64,000 bases of DNA from Acidobacteriota bacterium (GTDB lineage: Bacteria > Acidobacteriota > UBA6911 > RPQK01 > JAJDTT01). Under the pieces are notes generated by a model, which did no database searches, was not told the origin of the DNA, and was given only the letters and a program-made list of their open reading frames with translations. This document shows, in pieces, positions 18,377 to 26,739 of the stretch (positions are counted from its first letter, which is position 1; every line of letters starts with the position of its first letter). A program made the position numbers and the translations under genes. The DNA lies in the NCBI GenBank assembly GCA_028874215.1, contig JAPPLF010000042.1, positions 1 through 64,000 of the forward strand. Reading direction: 5' to 3'.

Positions 18377-18721
18377 ATGATCAAGGTCGTCCACTATGTG
18401 GCGGAAGACGGAACGGACTACTTTGACAGATGGCTTCAAAGGCAGGGCACTGAGGTCCGATCTCGCATCCTGACCCGGATCGACCGGGTCGAACTTGGAA
18501 ACTTCGGTGACCACAAAGGTGTGGGCAAGGGCGTTTCGGAGCTTCGAATCGACTTCGGCCCCGGATACCGGGTGTACTATGGCTTGGACAGTATGAATCT
18601 GGTGATCCTGTTGACCGGCGGGACCAAGAGGCGGCAACGCCGCGACATCCACAAGGCTCAGGCGTGTTGGAAGGCATACCGAGAGGAGGAGCGACATGCC
18701 CGTAAAAGAACACAGAACTGA
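18377..18721 (+). CDS. higB: RelE/ParE-superfamily toxin (HigB-like addiction-module killer)
   Basis: 114 aa. It matches the addiction-module killer group: YFDRWLQRQGTEVRSRILTR, then GVSELRIDFGPGYRVYYG and LLTGGTKRRQRRDI. That KRRQ-rich stretch with a Tyr-Arg core is the family's RNA-cutting surface. The toxin gene comes first, as in higBA modules, and overlaps the antitoxin gene by 26 bases. It is divergent from phd-vapC, with only 156 bases between start codons. Confidence 0.82.
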   Translation: MIKVVHYVAEDGTDYFDRWLQRQGTEVRSRILTRIDRVELGNFGDHKGVGKGVSELRIDFGPGYRVYYGLDSMNLVILLTGGTKRRQRRDIHKAQACWKAYREEERHARKRTQN

Positions 18722-18980
18722 CCATTACCTCCGGACACCGGAAGACATCGCCGCGTATCTGAACGCTGTGATCGAGGAGTTCGACGGCGACCCTCGATTG
18801 TTGATGAAAGCCTTCCGTAACGTGGCAGCAGCGCAGGGGGGCGTCTCAGAGATCGCACGTCGAGCCGATATCGACCGTGTGGGCCTCTCCCGCAGCTTGT
18901 CGGGCAAGAGAGATCCGCGGCTTGGTACAGTGACCAAGATCGCCTCCGTTTGCGGCGTGAAGCTTCAGTTCGTGGCTTGA
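18696..18980 (+). CDS. higA: HigA-like helix-turn-helix antitoxin
   Basis: 94 aa. An N-terminal helical region carries DHYLRTPEDIAAYLNAVIEE. An HTH domain follows with GGVSEIARRADIDRVGLSRS and the family signature LSGKRDPRLGTVTKIASVCG. AGGAG lies just upstream of the ATG, inside the toxin gene. It should neutralise HigB and repress the shared promoter. Confidence 0.85.
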   Translation: MPVKEHRTDHYLRTPEDIAAYLNAVIEEFDGDPRLLMKAFRNVAAAQGGVSEIARRADIDRVGLSRSLSGKRDPRLGTVTKIASVCGVKLQFVA

Positions 18981-19115
18981 CGGATCTGGGTAAATGCCGC
19001 ACGGTGGCAGAATCGACTTTAACCGGTTTTCTTGTTAGTCTCGCCGGGTTTCCAGCGGGCGGTCGCCGGACCGGCGCCGGCTCGCACTGAGTCCCATCCA
19101 ACACCAGAGGCGCTC

Positions 19116-20111
19116 ATGGCGTTGACAACCGAATCGACCCCGTCGCAACAACTTGATCCCGCCACCCGGCTGGACTTCCTGCGCCAGATGCTCACGATTC
19201 GGGCGTTCGAGTTTCGCGTGGGGGAATTCTACGAACGGGCCGAGATGCCCGGCATCACCCATCTCTCCATCGGACAGGAGGCGGTGGCCGTCGGCGTCTG
19301 CGCTCACCTCGACCACAACGACTACATCACCAGCACGCATCGCGGGCACGGGCACTGCTACGCCAAGGGCGCCGGCCTCGTCCCCATGTTCGGGGAACTG
19401 CTGGGCAAGGCGAACGGATACTGCCGCGGCAAGGGCGGGTCCATGCACATCGCCGACCGGGAGACGGGCCACCTGGGCGCCAACGCCATCATCGGCGGCG
19501 GCATTCCGCTGGCGACCGGCGCCGCTCTCTCGGCGAAAGTTCTCCGGAACCGGGGCGTCGGCGTGTCGTTTTTCGGCGATGGAGCCCTCAACGAGGGCAT
19601 CCTGCTGGAATCGATGAACCTGGCCGCCATCTGGAATCTGCCCGCCATCTTCGCCTGTGAAAACAATCACTACGGGGAGTACACGCCGACGGAGCAGGTC
19701 ACGGCCGGCCGTCTCACGCTCCGCGGCGAAGCCTTCGGCATCCCTTCCGCCGAAGTGGACGGCATGGACGTCCTGGCCGTCTACGATGCCACGCACGCCG
19801 CCGTACAGCGCGCCAGGAACGGGGAGGGGCCCAGCTTCTTCGTCTTCGACACCTATCGCTATCTGGGCCACGGCATGTCGGACCGGACCCGGCCCTACCG
19901 GTCGCGCGAAGAAGAGGACCTGTGGCGGACCCGGCGCGACCCCATCGAGCGACTGCGGAAGCAGTTGCTTGAGGCCGGGCACACCAGCGAGTCGGAGTTG
20001 GACGCCATGGCGGAGGCGGTCAACGCCGAAGTGGAGGAAGCCGCCCGATTGGCTCAAGAGGCGCCGTTCCCGGACCCGGAAGAGGTGGACCGACATGTCT
20101 TCGCTGACTGA
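19116..20111 (+). CDS. pdhA: Pyruvate dehydrogenase E1 component, alpha subunit
   Basis: 331 aa from the ATG at 19116, with AGAGG upstream. In-frame codons back to 19032 add unrelated sequence. The thiamine diphosphate motif is GDGALNEG followed by NNHYGEYTP. HRGHGHCYAKG and YLGHGMSDRTRPYRSREE are typical E1-alpha landmarks, and the last includes the phosphorylation-loop equivalent. With E1 beta it decarboxylates pyruvate (or possibly a branched-chain 2-oxoacid or acetoin) and passes the acyl group to the E2 lipoyl arm. It overlaps E1 beta by 17 bases. Confidence 0.9.
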   Translation: MALTTESTPSQQLDPATRLDFLRQMLTIRAFEFRVGEFYERAEMPGITHLSIGQEAVAVGVCAHLDHNDYITSTHRGHGHCYAKGAGLVPMFGELLGKANGYCRGKGGSMHIADRETGHLGANAIIGGGIPLATGAALSAKVLRNRGVGVSFFGDGALNEGILLESMNLAAIWNLPAIFACENNHYGEYTPTEQVTAGRLTLRGEAFGIPSAEVDGMDVLAVYDATHAAVQRARNGEGPSFFVFDTYRYLGHGMSDRTRPYRSREEEDLWRTRRDPIERLRKQLLEAGHTSESELDAMAEAVNAEVEEAARLAQEAPFPDPEEVDRHVFAD

Positions 20112-21096
20112 AACCCGCCAACTCACCTTCAGCCAGGCCGTCAACGAAGCGATCCGGGAGGAGATGGATCGCGACCACCGGGTGATCCTGTTCGGCGAGG
20201 ACGTGGCGGCGGCCGGCGGGGTCTGGAAGGTGACCGAAGGACTCCTGGACCGGTTTGGGGCGGAACGGGTCCTGGACACGCCCATCTCCGAAGCCGGGAT
20301 CGCCGGGCTGGGGGTGGGGGCGGCCATGACCGGTCTGCGGCCCATCGTCGAGATCATGTTCGGCGACTTTCTGCCGCTCGCCTCCGATCAGATCGTCAAC
20401 CAGGCGGCCAAGACCTATTACATGTCGGGCGGGATGACAAGCGTCCCCATGGTCTTCCTCACCTCCATGGGAGCCGGGCGCCGTTTGGCGGCCCAGCATT
20501 CTCAGAGCCTGCAAGCCTGGTTCGCCCACATCCCCGGGTTGAAGGTGGTGCTGCCCTCCAGTCCTTACGACGCCAAAGGGCTGATGAAGACCGCCATCCG
20601 GGACGAAAACCCCGTGATCTTCCTACAGGACAAGGTGGACATCTACCAGAAGGGTCCGGTCCCCGATCCATCCCACGAGTACACCATCCCTTTCGGCCGC
20701 GCCGACGTGAAGCGGGTGGGAGATGACCTGACCCTCGTCGCCACCTCCAGCATGGTCCGCCAGGCCTTGGATGCTGCGTCCGAGCTGGCGGAGGAGGGAA
20801 TCGAGTCGGAGGTCATCGACCCGCGCACCCTGGCGCCGTTGGACGAAGAGACGTTGCTGGACTCGGTCCGAAAGACGGGACGGTGCCTGGTGATCGACGA
20901 GGGTTACCAGCGCTACGGGGCGGGAGCCGAGATCGCGGCTCTGGTCGGCGAAAATCTGTTTTTCGACCTGGAGGCTCCGGTTCGGAGGCTGGGCGCCATG
21001 GATGTCCCCGTTCCGTTCTCACCGACGCTGGAGGACCTGACCATTCCCGGCAAGGAGCAGGTCGTCGAGATCGCCCGCCAGATGTTCGAAGACTAG
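20095..21096 (+). CDS. pdhB: Pyruvate dehydrogenase E1 component, beta subunit
   Basis: 333 aa from the ATG at 20095, with AGAGGTGG upstream. The frame is open much further back, but that is shadow of the alpha gene. Landmarks are LFGEDVAAAGGVWKVTEGL, RVLDTPISEAGIAGLGVGAA and the dimer and thiamine region SGGMTSVPMVFLT. Then comes the transketolase C-terminal part, EVIDPRTLAPLDEETLLDSV. It forms the heterotetramer with the alpha subunit. Confidence 0.92.
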   Translation: MSSLTETRQLTFSQAVNEAIREEMDRDHRVILFGEDVAAAGGVWKVTEGLLDRFGAERVLDTPISEAGIAGLGVGAAMTGLRPIVEIMFGDFLPLASDQIVNQAAKTYYMSGGMTSVPMVFLTSMGAGRRLAAQHSQSLQAWFAHIPGLKVVLPSSPYDAKGLMKTAIRDENPVIFLQDKVDIYQKGPVPDPSHEYTIPFGRADVKRVGDDLTLVATSSMVRQALDAASELAEEGIESEVIDPRTLAPLDEETLLDSVRKTGRCLVIDEGYQRYGAGAEIAALVGENLFFDLEAPVRRLGAMDVPVPFSPTLEDLTIPGKEQVVEIARQMFED

Positions 21097-21131
21097 GGGC
21101 CTGCGCCGCCCATCCCAGCCGGAGAAGCAAC

Positions 21132-22304
21132 GTGGCCACTGAAGTCATCATGCCTGCGCTGGAAATGTCCCAGGAGCAGGGCGTCCTGGTGCGTTGGCTC
21201 AAGTCCGAGGGGGAGTTCGTGGCCCGGGGCGAGCCCCTGATGGAGATCGAGACCGACAAGGCGGTGATGGAGATCGAGGCCTCCGCTTCGGGGATCCTGT
21301 CCAACGTCACGGCCCGGGAGGGGGACGAGGTCCCGGTGGGGCAGGGGATCGCCTGGCTCCTGAACGAAGGTGAAGCGGCCCCCCCGCCGGCCGTCGGTGC
21401 GCCCAGGCCGCAGCGACCCTCCGCTCGCCCCGGAACCGCCCGCCGTGAACGCGAAACCAAGACTCCACCAGCCCGGTCACCGGCCCGCCGGGGAAGGGTC
21501 CGGGCAACCCCTCGAGCCAGGAAGCTGGCCCGGAAGTTGGGCATTGACCTGGCCGCCGTCACGGGAACCGGACCCAAGGGCGCCATTCTGCCCCGGGATC
21601 TGGAGGCGCACCAGACTGCTTCCAAGAAAGACGCCGCCGCGGAATCGGAGTATCGCGCCGTTCCCATCAAGGGAACACGGCGCTCCATCGCCCGCCGCAC
21701 GAGCGAGAGCTACCGGAACGCACCCCACATCACCCTCTCCCTCTCTCTGGACGTGACCGAACTGCAGGCCAGGACGACTCCGCAACGCCGGCTCACGCCC
21801 TGCCTGCTGAAAGCGGTGGCCGGCGCGCTCATGAAGCACCCCCGGCTCAACGCCCACGTTGTGGAGGAGGAGATCCGCGAGTTCGCGTCAGTCCATCTGG
21901 GCGTGGCCGTCTCGCTGGAAGACGGCCTCGTGGTTCCGGTGTTGCACAACGTGGAGCGGAAGGAAATCGAACGGATCCAGACGGAACTGGCGGATCTGGC
22001 CCATCGATCCCGAAAACGGTCGCTCCAGCCCGAGGAGATGAAGGGAAGCACCTTCTCGGTCTCCAACCTGGGCATGTACGGCATCGAGCAGTTCACCTCC
22101 ATCCTGAATCCGCCTGAGGTGGGGATCCTATCGGTGGGGACGGTCCGCGCCGTGCCGGTGGTGGTAGACGGGAAGGTCGCCGTCCGCTCCAGGATGCAGG
22201 TGACCCTGAACGCCGATCACCGGGCGGTGGATGGTGCGGTTGCGGCCCGGTTTCTGCAGACCCTCAAGGTGTCCGTCGAGTCCGCCGGCGAGGCGGTGTC
22301 CTGA
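21132..22304 (+). CDS. pdhC: Dihydrolipoamide acetyltransferase (E2) of the 2-oxoacid dehydrogenase complex
   Basis: 390 aa from the GTG at 21132, preceded by GGAGAAG. One lipoyl domain (1-80) carries the lipoylated lysine in EIETDKAVMEIEA. An Arg/Pro-rich linker follows, then a peripheral-subunit-binding domain (about 120-160, ATPRARKLARKLGIDLAAV). The acyltransferase core is short (about 175-390) and ends with the active-site motif DHRAVDGA, where the His is catalytic. No E3 gene follows, so lipoamide dehydrogenase must be encoded elsewhere. Confidence 0.92.
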   Translation: MATEVIMPALEMSQEQGVLVRWLKSEGEFVARGEPLMEIETDKAVMEIEASASGILSNVTAREGDEVPVGQGIAWLLNEGEAAPPPAVGAPRPQRPSARPGTARRERETKTPPARSPARRGRVRATPRARKLARKLGIDLAAVTGTGPKGAILPRDLEAHQTASKKDAAAESEYRAVPIKGTRRSIARRTSESYRNAPHITLSLSLDVTELQARTTPQRRLTPCLLKAVAGALMKHPRLNAHVVEEEIREFASVHLGVAVSLEDGLVVPVLHNVERKEIERIQTELADLAHRSRKRSLQPEEMKGSTFSVSNLGMYGIEQFTSILNPPEVGILSVGTVRAVPVVVDGKVAVRSRMQVTLNADHRAVDGAVAARFLQTLKVSVESAGEAVS

Positions 22305-22312
22305 GTCCAACT

Positions 22313-24112
22313 TTGCGAAGGTCGACTCTGCAGCTCGTTTTTCTGATCCTGCTCATAAACGCCGGAATCCTCACCGGTTTCTCCCGGTCGGGAGGCGGCG
22401 CAGACGGGGTTTTCTCCGACGAAACGGAAAAGGCAGGCCTCGACTTCGTCCATTTCAACGGCATGTCGGGCAAGTTCTACTACTGCGAGATGGTGGGCGG
22501 AGGCGGCGCCCTGTTCGACTACGACAGCGACGGCGACCTGGACCTCTATGTGATCCAGGGGCACATGTTGGGAGAGGGTGATCCGTCCGGCGGCACCGGC
22601 GTTTCCCGGGCGGGGACGGCTCCTATGGACCGGCTCTACCGGAACGATCTGCTGGTGCAGCCGGATGGAACCCGCCGGGTCCGCTTTACCGACGTCACCG
22701 CCGCCAGCGGGATCCGGTCACTCGGTTACGGAATGGGGGTGGCCACAGCGGACTTCGACAACGACGGCTGGGTCGACCTCTACGTCATGAACTTCGGCCC
22801 CAATCAGATGTTTCGGAACCGGGGCGACGGCACCTTCGAGGACGTCACCGCGAAAACCGGCACCGGCGACGGGAGATGGGGGGTGAGTGCGGCCTTTCTG
22901 GACTACGACCGGGACGGTTGGCTCGACCTCTTCCTGGGGAACTACGTCGATTTCAGATTCTCCAACCAGAAGCTCTGCCATGCTCCCAGCGGTGCCGTCG
23001 ACTACTGCGGTCCCCTGGGTTATGAGCCGGTGCCCAATCGCCTCTATCGAAACCGGCGGGACGGAAGCTTCGAGGACGTGTCGGCCAGGAGCCAGATCTC
23101 AAGGGAGTACCACGGGGCATTGGGCGTGGTGGCGGCCGACCTGAACGCCGACGGCTGGCCGGACGTCTACGTGGCCAACGACCAGAGGCCCAACGACCTC
23201 TGGATCAATCAGAAGGACGGGACCTTCATGAACGAGTCCCTGCTGGCCGGAGCCGCCTTCAACCGGGACGGAATGGCCGAGTCCAGCATGGGAGTCGACG
23301 CGGCGGATTTTGACAACGACGGGGACGAAGACCTTTTCATGACGCATCTGAAGAGCGAGAAGAACACCCTCTACACCAATGACGGCACGGGTTTTTTCAA
23401 GGACGCGTCGCTGGAAGCCAACCTGGCCGTCTCCAGCCTCCCGTTCACGGCCTTCGGCACGCGGTTCTTCGACTACGACAACGACGGTTGGCTGGACCTG
23501 TTCGCCGCCAACGGGGAAGTCAGGACCATCGAGGCCCTGGCGAGACGGGGCGACCCGTATCCGTTGCATCAGCCGAACCAGCTCTTTCGCAACCTGGGCG
23601 ACGGCCGGTTCCGGGAAGTGACCAGCCAGGCGGGACCGGTGTTCCGGCTCTCGGAAGTGAGCCGCGGCGCGGCGTTCGGGGACATGGACAACGACGGAGA
23701 CACCGACGTGGTGCTCTTCAACAACAACGGACGCACCCGGTTGCTGGTCAACCGGGCCGGAACGGAAAATCGCTGGTTGGGCCTGCGCCTGGTGGGACGA
23801 AAGAGCAATCGGGATGCACTGGGAGCCTGGGTCGGAGTGTTCCGCGAAAGAGGGCCGACCCTCTGGCGCCGGGTCCGGACCGACGGCAGCTATGCCTCAT
23901 CCAACGATCCCCGAATCCTCGTGGGATTGGGCGATTCCGCCAAAGTGATCCGAGTCCGGGCTCACTGGCCCAGCGGTCTCGTGGAGGAGTGGACCGGCAT
24001 CGAAGCAGGCCGTTACGTCACGCTCGACGAAGGAAGCGGGGAAGAATGGAACGTTACAAGAAAGGAGAGGAACCATAATGACACTCACAGGAAGGAAATC
24101 GAAATAAATTAG
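22313..24112 (+). CDS. CRTAC1 family FG-GAP/VCBS repeat protein with ASPIC/UnbV end
   Basis: 599 aa from a TTG at 22313. No ATG precedes the signal peptide (LQLVFLILLINAGILTGFS). At least seven calcium-binding repeats of the D-x-D-x-D-G-x-x-D-L type are visible, for example DYDSDGDLDLY, DFDNDGWVDLY and DYDNDGWLDLF, forming a beta-propeller. The last 80 residues (GLRLVGRKSNRDALGAWVGV ... IRVRAHWPSGLVEEW) are the ASPIC/UnbV domain. It is an exported protein, 8 bases after E2 but probably unrelated in function. A paralogue lies at 53.1-54.8 kb. Confidence 0.85.
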   Translation: MRRSTLQLVFLILLINAGILTGFSRSGGGADGVFSDETEKAGLDFVHFNGMSGKFYYCEMVGGGGALFDYDSDGDLDLYVIQGHMLGEGDPSGGTGVSRAGTAPMDRLYRNDLLVQPDGTRRVRFTDVTAASGIRSLGYGMGVATADFDNDGWVDLYVMNFGPNQMFRNRGDGTFEDVTAKTGTGDGRWGVSAAFLDYDRDGWLDLFLGNYVDFRFSNQKLCHAPSGAVDYCGPLGYEPVPNRLYRNRRDGSFEDVSARSQISREYHGALGVVAADLNADGWPDVYVANDQRPNDLWINQKDGTFMNESLLAGAAFNRDGMAESSMGVDAADFDNDGDEDLFMTHLKSEKNTLYTNDGTGFFKDASLEANLAVSSLPFTAFGTRFFDYDNDGWLDLFAANGEVRTIEALARRGDPYPLHQPNQLFRNLGDGRFREVTSQAGPVFRLSEVSRGAAFGDMDNDGDTDVVLFNNNGRTRLLVNRAGTENRWLGLRLVGRKSNRDALGAWVGVFRERGPTLWRRVRTDGSYASSNDPRILVGLGDSAKVIRVRAHWPSGLVEEWTGIEAGRYVTLDEGSGEEWNVTRKERNHNDTHRKEIEIN

Positions 24113-24382
24113 CCGGACTTATCCCCCTCTCACCCGCCAACCTATTGCCTGAAATCTCGACCTGAATTTGCCAAATTACAGGTGCATTGCGACTAATGTC
24201 ATTAACTCAGGATGACAGGGACAGGCGCGGTCCGGAGACACTTCGGCCTCTGGCCGGTCGGTGTTTTGGAAAACAATAAACAGTCCAAACTACTACAAAA
24301 TAAGGAGAAATTCCATTGGGGAAAAGTGAGGGGGAAAACCTTGTCCGAAAGGGGACTTCTGGTGTATGGTGGGGTCGTGGGT

Positions 24383-24416
24383 GAGCCCGCCGGGTGCTGC
24401 AACACCCTGCGGGCTC
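24383..24416. repeat. Long imperfect hairpin
   Basis: GAGCCCGC and GCGGGCTC pair as the outer eight bases. After one mismatch, GGGTG pairs with CACCC around a CTGCAA loop. TAAA follows rather than a T run, so it is not a classic terminator. Confidence 0.65.
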
Positions 24417-24426
24417 TAAACCAACT

Positions 24427-24504
24427 CGTCCTATGCTGGAGGAAGAGCCAGCCTGAGTCTTATTCTACTCGACCCGGAATCCGGTTTCAGTCCAGCATAG
24501 GACG
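24427..24504. repeat. Perfect 14-bp inverted repeat enclosing 50 bases
   Basis: CGTCCTATGCTGGA (24427-24440) and TCCAGCATAGGACG (24491-24504) are exact reverse complements. The inside contains CCGGA-A-TCCGG. The pairing could be an RNA stem or the ends of a tiny element. No open frame lies inside. Confidence 0.7.
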
Positions 24505-24810
24505 TCCTCTCGAATATGGTGGCAGGAAAAGTGCCCGTTTGTCTCCGATTCGCGGCGTCATCTTCAAGATCGACTGCCGTGGGGTTCGGGAACCTGCACT
24601 GGAGGTGGCCTTTACGCGCTCCTCACGGTGTCACTCCTTCTGCAAGAAGCCGGCGGCGAATCGATTAGTTCGGCGCCGGTATCACCGACGGACCAGATCC
24701 ACACACAACCTGGAGGAATGACGCCGGCTGTTCTGGTAGAGCCGGCTGAATTGGGCCGGACACGTTGGTTGAGTCGACCGGACGCTGAATTGACAGTAGG
24801 GATGACGGCA

Positions 24811-25062
24811 ATGTCGGAGAATCGAAAGTTGTTCGGCTTGGATGACATCCAAGCCATCCGCCTGGTCTGCCTCAGTTGCAACGAAGAGATCCTCTTCCCG
24901 AAACACATTCCGGCAAGAGATCATTGTCCCCACTGCGACGTCCGGTTAGACGCGAGAGGCCTGGAACCGGTCACCGAGCTGAACCTGGCGCGGATCATCC
25001 GGCAACTCACTCAGGATCCAAGCGGGCTCCTGGACATCCGATTCGAGGTCATGGATCCGTGA
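24811..25062 (+). CDS. Small zinc-ribbon-like protein
   Basis: 83 aa from the ATG at 24811 (MSENRKLFG), chosen because AGGGA lies about 9 bases upstream. Another ATG at 24802 is too close to it. Two Cys pairs, CLSC and CPHC, are 19 residues apart and should bind one zinc. The rest is acidic and helical (TELNLARIIRQLTQD). It could be a small regulatory or adaptor protein. No family recognised. Confidence 0.5.
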   Translation: MSENRKLFGLDDIQAIRLVCLSCNEEILFPKHIPARDHCPHCDVRLDARGLEPVTELNLARIIRQLTQDPSGLLDIRFEVMDP

Positions 25063-25169
25063 TCCGGTGCGGCAACTCCATGAGATGGTGGTCCACGGAT
25101 TGACAGGGGCAATATGGGGCTTTTGCATCGCAGGCCAACGAAGACGAACCGGAGCCGAGAGGAGGAAGC

Positions 25170-26051
25170 ATGATCGGGAACTCGATCTCACGGTGCCGGC
25201 TTGGGACCGTGGCCGGGTGGACCATACTCCTCCTCGCCGGGAGCTTGACGGCTCAGGAAGAAGCCTCGACGCCGTGCCAGTGGACCAACAGCATCGGAAT
25301 GGAGTTCGTGCGGGTGCCGGCCGGCGAGTTCCGGATGGGGTCGGAGAGAGGGTTTGCGGACGATGACGAAAAACCGGTGACCCGGGTGAAGATCAGCCGG
25401 GGGTTTTACCTGGGGAAATACGAGGTGACTCAGGGTCAGTGGGAGGCGGTGATGGGTTCGAATCCCTCGGATTTCAAGAACTGCGGCCGAGACTGCCCGG
25501 TGGAGAGTGTTTCGTGGGACGACGTGCAGCAGTTCGTCAGCAAGCTGAACGGCATGGAGGGAAGAGCGCGGTACCGGTTGCCGACGGAGGCCGAGTGGGA
25601 ATACGCGGCGCGGGCGGGAACTTGGACGGACACGCCTGCAGGAGACTTGGATCTATTGGGGCAAAACAACGTGCCCATGTTGGACACGATTGCGTGGTAC
25701 GGCGGCAACAGCGGAGTGAGGTACGAGGGCGGGGTCGATTGTTCGGACTGGAATGAAACGCAGTACCCGGCGACGCGGTGCGGGACTCATCCGGTGGGGA
25801 AGAAGGCTGCGAATGATCTCGGGCTGCACGACATGCTGGGGAACGTGTGGGAGTGGGTCGAGGACCGGTACGGGGAGTACCCTGGAGGCAGTGTCACGGA
25901 TCCCAAGGGTCCTGCGACGGGTTCCCTTCGGGTCCGCCGGGGGGGCGGTTGGAGCCACGACGCTCTCGGCAGCCGGTCGGCGTATCGCGCCGGCGCCGCC
26001 CCCGGGAATCGCTATCACTACCTGGGTTTCCGCCTTCTGAGGGTCGAGTGA
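25170..26051 (+). CDS. Exported FGE-sulfatase (SUMF1) domain protein lacking the catalytic cysteines
   Basis: 293 aa with a signal peptide (WTILLLAGSLTAQ) and one SUMF1/formylglycine-generating-enzyme-like domain. Family motifs are clear: GEFRMGSERG, KYEVTQGQWEAVMG, PVESVSWDDVQQFV, RLPTEAEWEYAARAG, GLHDMLGNVWEWVED and the end LGFRLLRVE. In true formylglycine-generating enzymes two cysteines lie in the RGGS...C...C segment. Here that stretch reads RRGGGWSHDALGSRSAYR, with no Cys, so it is probably not a sulfatase activator. A sugar- or peptide-binding or other oxidative role is possible. GGAGGAAG precedes the ATG. Confidence 0.85.
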   Translation: MIGNSISRCRLGTVAGWTILLLAGSLTAQEEASTPCQWTNSIGMEFVRVPAGEFRMGSERGFADDDEKPVTRVKISRGFYLGKYEVTQGQWEAVMGSNPSDFKNCGRDCPVESVSWDDVQQFVSKLNGMEGRARYRLPTEAEWEYAARAGTWTDTPAGDLDLLGQNNVPMLDTIAWYGGNSGVRYEGGVDCSDWNETQYPATRCGTHPVGKKAANDLGLHDMLGNVWEWVEDRYGEYPGGSVTDPKGPATGSLRVRRGGGWSHDALGSRSAYRAGAAPGNRYHYLGFRLLRVE

Positions 26052-26135
26052 TCTGTCCCTGCCGCGCCGGGATGCCGTCACGGCATGGCCGGGGAGCCTG
26101 TCCTGTCGGGATGGGGCAGGAGAATCCTCAAAGCA

Positions 26136-26158
26136 AGGACAACCGCGAGGGTTGCCCC
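26136..26158. repeat. Intergenic palindrome with CGCGAGGG centre
   Basis: GGACAACCGCGAGGGTTGCCCC forms a short stem: ACAACC pairs with GGTTGC, with one weak pair. It lies between two converging genes and has the size of the other intergenic palindromes, though not the same loop. Confidence 0.4.
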
Positions 26159-26165
26159 TACGTTA

Positions 26166-26675
26166 CTATTCGCTCCACTCGAAATCGTGCTCGATCTGGC
26201 CGCCGGTGCCGGTCTCGTTGAGCTCCAGGAGGTTGCCGTCGGGATCGTAGAAGAAGAGCACGTGCCAGTCCCCTTCTCCCGAGAACCGGACCGGAGGGGA
26301 AACGAACTCGACGCCCTCCGCCTTCAATCGTTTGTAGATCTCAGGAAGGTTCTCCACTCCGAAGCAGATGTGGGCGCTGGGCACGTGGTGGATCTCGTAT
26401 CTCGCCTGGGGGCTTTCCGGCGTCAACCACTGGATGATGTCGAAGGTCAACGCCACCCCTTCGTCGTTCCGGTCGTACCCCTGGACGCCCTCCGGTGCGC
26501 GCATGCGGTATTCTCGCATGTGGCAGCCCGGCTTTTTCACCATCTCCGCCACCGGACCCGCGATGTGCTCTTCCGGAGTCACCACCTCCAGACCCAACAG
26601 ATCGCGATAGAAGTGCAGCGATTTCTCGATGTCGCTCACCATGACGGCGATGTGGTCGATCTTCTTCACGTACAT
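26166..26675 (-). CDS. VOC (glyoxalase/dioxygenase fold) family protein
   Basis: 169 aa, two beta-alpha-beta-beta-beta modules. Metal ligands can be guessed as His8 (KIDHIAVMVSD), the His in VPSAHICFGV and the Glu in DPDGNLLELNE. The family includes glyoxalase I, methylmalonyl-CoA epimerase and extradiol-type enzymes, so the substrate is open. It lies 64 bases downstream of an SDR gene on the same strand. A close paralogue at 40.4 kb also has an SDR neighbour. Confidence 0.82.
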   Translation of the reverse strand: MYVKKIDHIAVMVSDIEKSLHFYRDLLGLEVVTPEEHIAGPVAEMVKKPGCHMREYRMRAPEGVQGYDRNDEGVALTFDIIQWLTPESPQARYEIHHVPSAHICFGVENLPEIYKRLKAEGVEFVSPPVRFSGEGDWHVLFFYDPDGNLLELNETGTGGQIEHDFEWSE

Positions 26676-26739
26676 TCGATTTGGCTCCTTTCGGTTCGTG
26701 TCTCCCGGGCGCCGGCCTCGGAAGCCGTGCGTTTCGGGC

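Larger units (their letters stand above)
24113..24810. other. About 700 bases without a convincing gene
   Basis: This stretch holds two strong inverted repeats (listed separately). It also holds a possible 22-codon frame at 24316-24384 with AAGGAG before a TTG start. Its first 250 bases look more AT-rich than the flanks. A 169-codon open frame (24212-24721) shows no domain, no signal peptide and no coding-like bias. A structured RNA or a remnant of a mobile element would fit. Confidence 0.5.

Noticed and set aside
19657-20094. Long N-terminal extension of E1 beta
   Set aside because: It is the shifted frame of the E1 alpha gene. The ATG at 20095 has a good ribosome site and matches the family start.
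22313-24112. CRTAC1 gene as a part of the pyruvate dehydrogenase complex
   Set aside because: It encodes an exported calcium-repeat protein. Adjacency within 8 bases shows only a shared transcript, not a shared complex.
24212-24721. 169-codon open frame on the + strand
   Set aside because: It crosses both inverted repeats, has no ribosome site or recognisable domain, and its composition is not coding-like.
25448-25465. GGTTCGAATCCC, the exact T-loop pattern of a tRNA
   Set aside because: It lies inside the FGE-like gene and codes for MGSNPS. No acceptor stem, anticodon arm or D arm surrounds it.
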